Below, piece by piece: positions 1-6,179 of a DNA stretch of 14,133 bases. Source of the DNA: Halobacteriales archaeon. GTDB taxonomy: Archaea; Thermoplasmatota; SW-10-69-26; JACQPN01; JAIVGT01. Below the pieces are notes generated by a model, which worked only from the letters and a program-made list of their open reading frames with translations, had not been told where the DNA came from and made no database searches. The position numbers and the translations under genes were made by a program. The stretch spans positions 1-14,133 of the forward strand of contig JAIVGT010000017.1 of NCBI GenBank assembly GCA_020201485.1. Reading direction: 5' to 3'. Every line of letters starts with the position of its first letter. Position 1 is the first letter of the stretch.

Positions 1-527
1 AACCAGGTCCACGGAACGGTCGCGCTCACGTATCCCTGCTGGCCGATGGGGATTGGGACGCCGTTGACCCAAAACTGGCAGAAGCCGCTCCCAGGCGGGA
101 CGAATACGATGCCCACGACGCCACCATTGGCGTTGAAGTGGCAGCGCCAGATGTTCACGTTGCCATTGGCGTAGTTCTGGCCGACGTCCACGTCCGTGGC
201 GCCCATGGCGGCGTTGTACACGCCGAAGGCGTCCAGGAGGTGGTACACGCCGAGGTGCGTGAAGCTGCCCGTGCAGCTGAGCGCAGCCGGGGCCGCGGTG
301 ACGCAGGCGTCGCCCGTGCTCAAGGGCGAGGGCAGGCTGGTCTCTGTCACGACCTCGGCGATGAACTGGCCGTCCCCCGTGATGCCCAGGTGCCACATGG
401 CGCCGGGCTGGGCCAGCTTCGCGGGGTCGAGCTGGAAGTTGTACACGTTCTGCTGGGCGCTATAGGCGGGCGCGCTCGCCAGGAGGGCGAGCGCCGCGAT
501 GCCGAGCGCGAGGAGGCTCCTCTGCAT
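1..527 (-). CDS. Secreted Cys-containing protein, C-terminus outside window
   Basis: The frame is open from an ATG at 527 down to the window edge, giving 175 codons with no stop, so this is the N-terminal part of a longer protein. It begins with a clear signal peptide: MQRSLL, then an Ala/Leu-rich core, then a likely cleavage near residue 23 (APAYSA, before QQN). The mature part has four cysteines (in GDACVT, LSCTG, WRCHF, GFCQF), which could form two disulfides outside the cell. The rest looks beta-rich, with many Gly, Val and aromatic residues. The start is supported by GGAGTGA a few bases upstream and by a TATA-like CTTAT on the same strand near 591. I do not recognise a family. It is divergent from the carboxylase genes and probably unrelated to them. 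Confidence 0.8.
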   Translation of the reverse strand, partial: MQRSLLALGIAALALLASAPAYSAQQNVYNFQLDPAKLAQPGAMWHLGITGDGQFIAEVVTETSLPSPLSTGDACVTAAPAALSCTGSFTHLGVYHLLDAFGVYNAAMGATDVDVGQNYANGNVNIWRCHFNANGGVVGIVFVPPGSGFCQFWVNGVPIPIGQQGYVSATVPWTW

Positions 528-585
528 GTCTCGTCACTCCAAGAGGCGCGCGAACTGCACGCCGAAGGGGCGACGCCGGAGTGCG

Positions 586-596
586 CTGATAAGGCC
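586..596 (-). promoter_or_regulatory. TATA-like box for the secreted protein gene
   Basis: Read on the minus strand the sequence is GGCCTTATCAG, with the same CTTAT core seen before other genes in this window. It lies about 64 bases ahead of the ATG at 527, which leaves room for a short leader carrying the visible GGAGTGA. It is assigned by position and resemblance only. Confidence 0.4.
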
Positions 597-682
597 TCTC
601 GGGAGAGCGGCTCCCAGCGCCTCTGTTGAGTCTGGTCAACCCGCGCCATCACGTTGAAGCCTCGCCGCGTCTTCGCACGGTC

Positions 683-2167
683 GTGCTCCGCAAGGTCCTC
701 GTCGCCAACCGCGGCGAGATCGCCGTCCGCGTGCTGCGCGCGTGCCGCGAGCTGGGCGTGCGCAGCGTGGCCGTGTTCAGCGACGCCGACCGCGACGCGA
801 TGCACGTGCGGCTCGCCGGCGAGGCGGTGCGCCTCGGCCCCGCGCCGAGCGGCGAGAGCTACCTCCGGCAGGACAAGGTCCTGGAGGCGGCGCAGCGCAC
901 CGGGGCCGAGGCCGTCCACCCCGGCTACGGCTTCCTGAGCGAGAACGCCGGCTTCGCCCGGGCCTGCGCGAAGGCGGGCGTGACCTTCATCGGCCCTAGC
1001 CCGGAGGCGATGGAGCAGCTCGGCGACAAGGTGCGCGCCCGGCAGCTCGCCATCCGCGAGGGCGTGCCGGTCGCCGCCGGCAGCGAGGGCGCGGTGAAGG
1101 ACAGCGCCGAGGCTGCGCGCGTCGCGGAGCGCATCGGCTTCCCGGTCATGCTCAAGGCCGCGGGCGGGGGCGGCGGCATGGGCCTGCGCGTCGCGCGCAC
1201 CGCGCAGGAATTGCCCAGGCTGTTCGAGGACGCGCGCGCCCAGGCGGAGCAGGCGTTCGGCAACGGCGCGATGTTCGTGGAGAAGTTCCTGGAGCGCCCG
1301 CGCCACATCGAGGTCCAGGTCCTCGGCGACGCGAAGGGGCACCTCATCCACCTCGGGGAGCGCGAGTGCAGCATCCAGCGCCGGCACCAGAAGCTCCTGG
1401 AGGAGGCGCCGAGCGCCGGCCTGGACGCGAAGCAGCGCGAGATGGTGGGCGCGCTCGCGGTGAAGCTGGCCCAGGTCGGCAAGTACAGCAACGCCGGCAC
1501 GATGGAGTTCCTCCTCCAGGACGGCAAGTTCCACTTCAACGAGATGAACACCCGGCTCCAGGTCGAGCACCCGGTCACGGAGATGGTCACGGGCGTGGAC
1601 CTCGTGCAATGGCAGCTCCGCATCGCGAGCGGCGAGGAGCTCACCCTGCGCCAGGAGCAGGTCCACTGGAACGGCCACGCCATCGAGGTGCGCATCAACG
1701 CCGAGGACCCGCTGCACGACTTCCGCCCCAGCCCGGGCCCGGTGAGGCGCTGGGTGCCGCCGAGCGGGCCGGGCGTCCGCGTGGACAGCGCGCTGGCCGA
1801 GGGCTGGACCGTGCCCAGCCACTACGACTCCCTCGTCGCCAAGGTCATCGCCTGGGGCCCGACGCGCCGCGAGGCGGCGCAGCGCCTGCACGGCGCGCTG
1901 GGCGAGATGAGGCTGAGCGGGTTCCCGACGAACGCCGCGCTGCACCGCCTGCTCCTGCAGGACGCGCACTTCCTCGAGGGCGACCTGAGCACGCGCTTCC
2001 TCGACGAGCACAATGTCATGGAGCGCTTCGCGCAGCAGGCGCAGCAGGAGCGCGCGCAGGCCGAAGAGCGCGCCGCGGCGCTGGCCGCTGCCTTGGCCCT
2101 GGCCCCGCAGGGCGGCATCGGCACGCTGCACGAGCGCCACACCCGGCCGCCGCGGAGGGAGGAATAA
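683..2167 (+). CDS. accC: Biotin carboxylase subunit of acyl-CoA carboxylase
   Basis: Cytoplasmic ATP-grasp enzyme that carboxylates the biotin of the carrier encoded next door, using ATP and bicarbonate. From a GTG start it is 494 residues, the length of a stand-alone biotin carboxylase. The N-terminal domain opens with LRKVLVANRGEIAVRV and has HPGYGFLSEN near 79. The ATP-grasp part has K116, K158 and the glycine loop GGGGGMG (161-167). The catalytic stretch EMNTRLQVEHPVTE (287-300) supplies E287, R291 and E295, with E275 as the other metal ligand. A C-terminal biotin-carboxylase domain and an Ala-rich helical tail follow. The family normally starts at this point, which favours GTG 683. An in-frame TTG at 626 would add 19 unconserved residues and is the alternative. 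The stop overlaps the next ATG by one base. Substrate specificity is not set by this subunit. Confidence 0.96.
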   Translation: MLRKVLVANRGEIAVRVLRACRELGVRSVAVFSDADRDAMHVRLAGEAVRLGPAPSGESYLRQDKVLEAAQRTGAEAVHPGYGFLSENAGFARACAKAGVTFIGPSPEAMEQLGDKVRARQLAIREGVPVAAGSEGAVKDSAEAARVAERIGFPVMLKAAGGGGGMGLRVARTAQELPRLFEDARAQAEQAFGNGAMFVEKFLERPRHIEVQVLGDAKGHLIHLGERECSIQRRHQKLLEEAPSAGLDAKQREMVGALAVKLAQVGKYSNAGTMEFLLQDGKFHFNEMNTRLQVEHPVTEMVTGVDLVQWQLRIASGEELTLRQEQVHWNGHAIEVRINAEDPLHDFRPSPGPVRRWVPPSGPGVRVDSALAEGWTVPSHYDSLVAKVIAWGPTRREAAQRLHGALGEMRLSGFPTNAALHRLLLQDAHFLEGDLSTRFLDEHNVMERFAQQAQQERAQAEERAAALAAALALAPQGGIGTLHERHTRPPRREE

Positions 2168-2655
2168 TGCACATCGTCCTGGAGCTGGACGGCGAGCCGT
2201 TCGAGCTCTGGCTCGTGCGCGAGGGGGCGGAGGTGCGCGTGGAGGTGGGCGGGCGCACGCTCGACGCGCGCGTCCAAGGGCCGGGACCGTTCGACGTGCA
2301 GGTCGGGGGCCGGACGCATCGCGTCGAGGTGCCCGATGCCACGCACGCTGTCGTGGATGGGGAGCGCGTCGGCTTCCGCATCCCGTCCTTCGCCCCGGGC
2401 GGAGCGCCAGGCCAGCACGACGAGGAGGAGGGCGGGAGCAAGGTCGTGAAGCCGCCCATGCCCGGCCGCATCGCCGCGCTCAAGGTGCGCGAGGGCGACA
2501 CGGTGCAGAAGGGCCAGATCCTGCTCGTGCTGGAAGCGATGAAGATGCAGAACGAGGTCGCCGCGCCGCGCTCGGGCAAAGTGGCGCGCATCCACGTGAA
2601 GCCGGGCGACGTGGTCGAGAGCGGCAGCGTGCTCGTGGAGCTCGAGGACGCTTGA
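2167..2655 (+). CDS. Biotin carboxyl carrier protein of acyl-CoA carboxylase
   Basis: A 162-residue carrier that shuttles carboxyl groups from the biotin carboxylase to the carboxyltransferase. Residues about 92-162 form a biotinyl domain with the diagnostic EAMKMQNE. The lysine at 126 is the predicted biotin attachment site and should be modified by a BirA-type ligase. Residues 1-75 are a separate beta-rich domain (LELDGEPFEL... VEVGGRTL...), resembling the BT-like region that links carrier and carboxylase in larger alpha subunits. An acidic Gly/Glu linker near 78-90 joins the two. The TAATG overlap with the upstream stop, preceded by GGAGGGAGG, indicates translational coupling and 1:1 production. 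Here carboxylase and carrier are separate chains, unlike the fused alpha subunits of many bacterial propionyl- or methylcrotonyl-CoA carboxylases. Confidence 0.94.
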   Translation: MHIVLELDGEPFELWLVREGAEVRVEVGGRTLDARVQGPGPFDVQVGGRTHRVEVPDATHAVVDGERVGFRIPSFAPGGAPGQHDEEEGGSKVVKPPMPGRIAALKVREGDTVQKGQILLVLEAMKMQNEVAAPRSGKVARIHVKPGDVVESGSVLVELEDA

Positions 2656-2676
2656 GGCGTCGGCGCCACCCCGCGA

Positions 2677-2689
2677 AAAGGCTTATGGG
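2677..2689 (+). promoter_or_regulatory. TATA-like box for small genes and carboxyltransferase
   Basis: AAAAGGCTTATGG is an AT-rich element in very GC-rich surroundings, just after the carrier gene. Its centre is about 27 bases before the ATG at 2712, the spacing expected for an archaeal leaderless transcript. It would give the downstream small genes, and possibly the carboxyltransferase, their own transcription start. Confidence 0.55.
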
Positions 2690-2711
2690 ATGGAGCGCGG
2701 ACTTAGGCGCG

Positions 2712-2855
2712 ATGGCGGAGTCGCCCCGCAATCGAACCCGCGACGTGCAATGGCTGCACATCATGCGCGACGTGCCGGACGACTTGTACCGCCGCCTCGT
2801 TGCCCGCCGCATGGCGCGGGAGCCCGGCTGGACCCCCCCGCCCGAGCGCCCATGA
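2712..2855 (+). CDS. Small basic protein (47 aa) in the carboxylase cluster, unknown
   Basis: Short frame from ATG 2712, 47 residues, rich in Arg, with aromatic and hydrophobic positions (VQWLHIMRDV, DDLYRRLVARRM) that suggest one or two amphipathic helices and a Pro-rich end. I recognise no family. Support is contextual. A TATA-like box sits at leaderless distance from this ATG, the frame lies inside the carboxylase cluster, and its stop overlaps the next start as ATGA. An ATG at 2685 in the same frame lies inside the promoter box and is less likely. Small accessory subunits are known for acyl-CoA carboxylases (epsilon subunits of actinobacteria, PccX of haloarchaea), so a role as such a subunit is possible. 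That is inference from position, not from similarity. Confidence 0.55.
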   Translation: MAESPRNRTRDVQWLHIMRDVPDDLYRRLVARRMAREPGWTPPPERP

Positions 2856-3064
2856 CCGACCACCATGCAGCGGTCAACACCTTGCGCACTCGCGCGCGCG
2901 AATCTGCCGGCGCGTTGGTGGATATCGAGCGGGAGCAGGATGAGGAACCCACGAACACCCTGCTGAACGACCTGTTCATCACGACGGCCGTCGAGCTCCG
3001 CGTGTACCTCCAGGCAGCCGAGGGCCTGGCGGCCCTTCCCCGCGCGGACCAAGAGGACTCATAG
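2852..3064 (+). CDS. Small helical protein (70 aa) before the carboxyltransferase, unknown
   Basis: A 70-residue frame from ATG 2852, overlapping the previous stop by four bases (ATGA) and ending 23 bases before the carboxyltransferase start. It is predominantly helical and amphipathic: a first segment around TLRTRARESAGALVDIE, an acidic loop (EQDEEPTN), then a second helix (LLNDLFITTAVELRVYLQ). There is no signal peptide or membrane segment. I recognise no family. Translational coupling on one side and the carboxyltransferase on the other make it a candidate carboxylase accessory subunit, comparable in size and position to AccE or PccX. No motif of those families is visible, so that role remains a hypothesis. 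Confidence 0.6.
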   Translation: MTDHHAAVNTLRTRARESAGALVDIEREQDEEPTNTLLNDLFITTAVELRVYLQAAEGLAALPRADQEDS

Positions 3065-3087
3065 TCTCGAACGGCGTCGCGCCCTCG

Positions 3088-4629
3088 ATGACCGAGCAGC
3101 CCGACCGCGACGCCGCCATCCGCGAGGACATCGCGCGCCTGCAGCAGGGCGGCCCGGCGAAGTACCGCGACGCGCTCAAGGAGGAGGGCAAGCTCTTCGT
3201 CCGCGACCGTCTGCAGCTCTATTTCCCCGGCGGCCTGAAGTTCGAGGATGGGCTGTTCGCGAACAACCGCCAGCCCGACCTGGCCGCCGACGGCATGGTC
3301 ACGGGCGTGGGCGAGCTCGACGGCCGGGACGTGTTCGTCATGGCCAACGACTACACGGTCAAGGCGGGCAGCATGGCGGAGAAGGGCGTCGAGAAGTTCC
3401 TCCGCGTGCAGGAGCGCGCGCTGCGCGCGCAGAAGCCCATCCTCTACCTCGTGGACAGCAGCGGGGCGCGCATCACGGACCAGTCGGGGTTCTTCGCCAA
3501 CCTGCGCGGCATTGGCAAGTACTTCTACTACCACTCGCTGCTGAGCGGAGCCGTGCCGCAGGTCGCCGTGCTCTACGGGCCCTGCGTCGCCGGCGCGGCC
3601 TACACGCCGGTGTTCTGCGACTTCACCATCATGGTGCGGGGCATGAGCGCGATGTGCATCGCCAGCCCGCGCATGGTGGAAATGGTCACGGGCGAGCGCA
3701 TCGCGATGCAGGACCTGGGCGGGCCGGAGATGCACGCGACCGAGTCCGGGAGCTGCCACCTCATCGCCGAGAACGAGGAGGACGCGGCGCGCCTCGCCTG
3801 GCGCCTGCTGAGCTACCTCCCGGACAACCACGCCGAGCGCCCGCCGCTGTACGAGGCGAAGGAGCCGGCGCGCAGCCCGGAGGACATCGCCCGCATCGTC
3901 CCCGACGACCCGAACGCGCCGTTCGACATGCACCACGTCATCGACTGCCTCGTGGACGCGGGTTCCCTGCTGGAGCTGAGCCCGGAGTTTGCCCCGGAGC
4001 TCATCACGGCCTTCGCCCGGCTGGGCGGGCGGGTCGTGGGCATCGTCGCGAACAACTCCCGGCACAAGGCCGGGGCCATCTGGCCGGGCAGCGCGGACAA
4101 GGCGGCGGAGTTCATCCTGAAGTGCGACGCGTTCAACGTGCCGCTCGTGTACCTGTGCGACACGCCCGGCTTCATGGTCGGCCTGGAGGTGGAGAAGCAG
4201 GGCGTGCTCAAGCGCGGCAAGAAGTTCATCTACGCCACGAGCACGGCGACCGTGCCCAAGGTGTGCGTCGTCGTGCGCAAGGCGTACGGAGCCGGCATCT
4301 ACGCCATGTGCGGCCCGGCGTTCGAGCCGGAGGCCACGCTCGCCCTGCCGGGCGCGGAGATCGCGGTCATGGGCGCGGAAGCGGCCATCAACGCCGTGTT
4401 CCGCCGCCACATCGACAAGGTGCCAGCCGGGCCGGAGCGCGAGCGCTTCATCGCCGAGAAGCGCGCCGAGTACCAGCGCGACATCGACATCCACGTCACG
4501 GCCGGCGACCTCGTCGTGGACGCCGTCGTGCCGGGCGGGCAGCTGCGCGAGGAGCTGACGCGACGATTGCGGGCAGCCCGCGACAAACAAATGCCGCTTC
4601 CCGCCAAGCGCCATGGCACCGTCATCTAG
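3088..4629 (+). CDS. Acyl-CoA carboxylase carboxyltransferase (beta) subunit
   Basis: A 513-residue carboxyltransferase with two crotonase-fold halves. It moves the carboxyl group from biotin to an acyl-CoA in the cytoplasm, probably as a hexamer. The N-terminal half has YLVDSSGARITDQ and the oxyanion-loop region GPCVAGAAY, then LGGPEMHATESG. The C-terminal half has CDTPGFMVGLEVEKQG and the second glycine loop KAYGAGIYAMCG, followed by AEIAVMGAEAAINAVF. Length is typical. Substrate is unclear: the LGG...H...SG and YLPDN region and IAVMG resemble propionyl/acetyl-CoA enzymes, while GFMVG and GAGIYAMCGPAF resemble methylcrotonyl-CoA enzymes. The ATG at 3088 is preceded at about 26 bases by an AT-rich TCATAG, so it may also be transcribed without a leader. 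It follows the biotin genes and the two small frames on one strand. Confidence 0.95.
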   Translation: MTEQPDRDAAIREDIARLQQGGPAKYRDALKEEGKLFVRDRLQLYFPGGLKFEDGLFANNRQPDLAADGMVTGVGELDGRDVFVMANDYTVKAGSMAEKGVEKFLRVQERALRAQKPILYLVDSSGARITDQSGFFANLRGIGKYFYYHSLLSGAVPQVAVLYGPCVAGAAYTPVFCDFTIMVRGMSAMCIASPRMVEMVTGERIAMQDLGGPEMHATESGSCHLIAENEEDAARLAWRLLSYLPDNHAERPPLYEAKEPARSPEDIARIVPDDPNAPFDMHHVIDCLVDAGSLLELSPEFAPELITAFARLGGRVVGIVANNSRHKAGAIWPGSADKAAEFILKCDAFNVPLVYLCDTPGFMVGLEVEKQGVLKRGKKFIYATSTATVPKVCVVVRKAYGAGIYAMCGPAFEPEATLALPGAEIAVMGAEAAINAVFRRHIDKVPAGPERERFIAEKRAEYQRDIDIHVTAGDLVVDAVVPGGQLREELTRRLRAARDKQMPLPAKRHGTVI

Positions 4630-4645
4630 GCGGGCGGGCGGGCAA

Positions 4646-4663
4646 GCGCCTCCAGGAAGGCGC
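4646..4663 (+). other. Small hairpin after the carboxyltransferase gene
   Basis: GCGCCT and AGGCGC form a perfect 6-base-pair stem around a 6-base loop, 16 bases past the carboxyltransferase stop. There is no T-run after it, so it is not a standard intrinsic terminator. It may stabilise the mRNA 3' end or be chance in GC-rich DNA. Confidence 0.3.
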
Positions 4664-4710
4664 AACCCCGGGACAGCATGGTAGGCCGGCCCCAGCGATG
4701 CGACGAAATG

Positions 4711-4719
4711 CCTAAAAAG
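4711..4719 (+). promoter_or_regulatory. TATA-like box for the MEDS-type gene
   Basis: CCTAAAAAG is the only AT-rich patch between the two genes. Its centre is about 28 bases before the GTG at 4743, consistent with leaderless transcription and with choosing that start. Confidence 0.5.
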
Positions 4720-4742
4720 ACCGGCTGCACAATCTCGGAGGG

Positions 4743-5333
4743 GTGGACCCGCATCGGGGCCTGGCACGACCGATGGCGCGGTTCATGGACGGCGCGCGGC
4801 CGGACCCGGCGGCGTTCCACGACAACGTGGCCAGCGTGCTGCACGCGGCGCGCGCGACGGGCGCGACCGAGGTCCGGGCGTGGGGCGAGATGGTCAACCT
4901 CCTCTGGAAGCAGGGCAACCTGCCCGCGGCGATGCGCCTGGAGGAGCTGTGGAACGAGGCCATCGACAAGCACGGCATCCGGCTCCTCTGCTCCTACGAG
5001 ACGCACGGCCTGGACGTGGGCACCTTCGACCTCCTGTCCTCGCTCACGCACGGCCACGGCCGCCTCATCCCGGTCGAGGACACGGACCGGCTCGACCACG
5101 CCGTGGCGCAGGCCGTGCTCGACGTGTGCGGCGAGGACGCGCCGGCGCTCATGCGCGCCATCGCCAAGGGCACCTCGCCGCTGGCCATGCCCCGCTCCGC
5201 GTCCATGCTCGTCGCGCTCCGCCGCATGCTGCCCTACTTCGGGGACCGCATCATCGCCCGCGCGCGCGACCACTACGACGGCGCGCGACGCGCCCCCCCG
5301 CCGGCGATGGTCCCGGGCGACACCGTGGCCTGA
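4743..5333 (+). CDS. Partial MEDS-domain sensory protein
   Basis: A 196-residue soluble protein from a GTG start. Residues 44-85 contain the signature of the second half of the MEDS (methanogen/methylotroph DcmR sensory) domain: VRAWGEMVNLLWKQGN, AMRLEELWNEA and LLCSY. The first half, normally 70-100 residues with a conserved His and Tyr near the start, is absent, and only 113 bases separate this gene from the previous one, so it is not simply mis-started. The rest (about 90-180) is helical with a short Pro-rich end. Full MEDS proteins are thought to bind small ligands and are often linked to histidine kinases or anti-sigma systems. This gene converges, three bases apart, on a histidine-kinase pair, so a signalling role is plausible but unproven. 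Alternative starts are ATG 4773 and ATG 4785. Confidence 0.75.
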   Translation: MDPHRGLARPMARFMDGARPDPAAFHDNVASVLHAARATGATEVRAWGEMVNLLWKQGNLPAAMRLEELWNEAIDKHGIRLLCSYETHGLDVGTFDLLSSLTHGHGRLIPVEDTDRLDHAVAQAVLDVCGEDAPALMRAIAKGTSPLAMPRSASMLVALRRMLPYFGDRIIARARDHYDGARRAPPPAMVPGDTVA

Positions 5334-5336
5334 GCC

Positions 5337-6176
5337 TCAGCGGCTTTGGGCGTGCCCGCGGCCATGGGTGCGCGGCGGCGGGGCCGGCTCCGCGACCTCC
5401 TCGAACGCCGCGTCCCTGCCCTGGCCGTTGGCCACGGCGGTGATGCCGCGCCTGCGCACCCAAGCCGGCGGGCGGTACGCCGCGAGGATGACCAAGGCCG
5501 CGCCCAGGCCGATGAACTTGTTCGCGACCTGCCAGAAGTCGGACTGTGACGCGCCCGCCACGTTCTGCACGAGGGAGCTGCCGAACCACACCGTCGTGGC
5601 CACGGACACGAGCGCGATGCGATAGCGCTGGCTCCGGTCGTTGACCTTGAAGTAGAGCGTGCCGTAGGCGATGCCGACGAGCAGCTCGGGCAGGAGGACG
5701 GCCCCGATGAGAGCGGCGTAGGCCGGGCCGGTGACGGGCTGGCGGTACAGCAGCGTCACGCTCCACTCCTTGACGGCGACGTCGTACGGGTCCTGCACGA
5801 CAACGAAGTACACCAAGCCGGCGAGCACGCCGGCGTAGAACACGGTGAGGGGCGCGAGGAGGCTGCGCTTCCCCGTGTACACGTAGAGCAGGTAGTACAC
5901 GAACCCCCACAAGGCCACGGCGAGCACCATGAGCGCGAGGTAGGTGAACGTGACATGGGCCGCGAGGTTCACGTAGCCCGCCGCCACGGCGAGCGTCTGC
6001 AGCCCGCTGACGAGGACGAGCGCGCCGAGGCCGAGCCACCACAGCACGAACAGGTTCCACGCCGTGGCCGCCTCGCCCTCGACCTTGCGCTTGCGCAGCT
6101 CCACGCCGACGTAGACGAAGACCAGGGCCTCGATGATGCCGAAGGCCGCGCTCACGGCGAGGGTCGTCACGACCAT
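5337..6176 (-). CDS. Seven-helix integral membrane protein, putative receptor
   Basis: A 279-residue protein with seven hydrophobic segments at roughly 3-25, 40-65, 70-100, 104-128, 149-176, 186-206 and 214-235, and a polar C-terminal tail of about 45 residues. Short charged loops (ELRKRKVEGE, YFKVNDRSQR) suggest an N-out, C-in topology like other 7TM sensors. No enzymatic motif is visible. The start ATG lies three bases after the stop of the upstream histidine kinase (TGA CCC ATG), so the two are almost certainly co-transcribed and translationally linked. A membrane sensor working with that kinase is the simplest idea. It is not a clear rhodopsin: there is a Lys at 220 in the last helix, but the usual helix-3 retinal-pocket residues are missing. 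Transport remains possible. Confidence 0.75.
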   Translation of the reverse strand: MVVTTLAVSAAFGIIEALVFVYVGVELRKRKVEGEAATAWNLFVLWWLGLGALVLVSGLQTLAVAAGYVNLAAHVTFTYLALMVLAVALWGFVYYLLYVYTGKRSLLAPLTVFYAGVLAGLVYFVVVQDPYDVAVKEWSVTLLYRQPVTGPAYAALIGAVLLPELLVGIAYGTLYFKVNDRSQRYRIALVSVATTVWFGSSLVQNVAGASQSDFWQVANKFIGLGAALVILAAYRPPAWVRRRGITAVANGQGRDAAFEEVAEPAPPPRTHGRGHAQSR

Positions 6177-6179
6177 GGG

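Noticed and set aside
626..682. TTG start for the biotin carboxylase
   Set aside because: It adds 19 residues not expected in the family; the GTG at 683 gives the standard N-terminus. Kept only as an alternative.
347..2140. Long open frame on the minus strand opposite the biotin carboxylase
   Set aside because: It is antisense to a clearly conserved enzyme, is Arg/Ala/His-rich and low-complexity, and results from high GC in third codon positions.
2833..2840. Short C-runs (here and near 5292) as further phase-variable tracts
   Set aside because: They are about seven bases, lie in intact frames, and the frames continue normally on both sides.
2761..4767. 668-codon open frame on the minus strand opposite the carboxyltransferase
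   Set aside because: Same reason: composition of a shadow frame, no domain, and it overlaps several supported genes.
5330..5340. Perfect palindrome CTGAGCCTCAG spanning both convergent stop codons
   Set aside because: Two TGA stops facing each other three bases apart create most of this symmetry by themselves; there is no T-run and no longer stem.
5337..6176. Microbial rhodopsin
   Set aside because: Seven helices and a Lys in the last one are suggestive, but the helix-3 retinal-pocket residues and the usual Asp before the Lys are missing.
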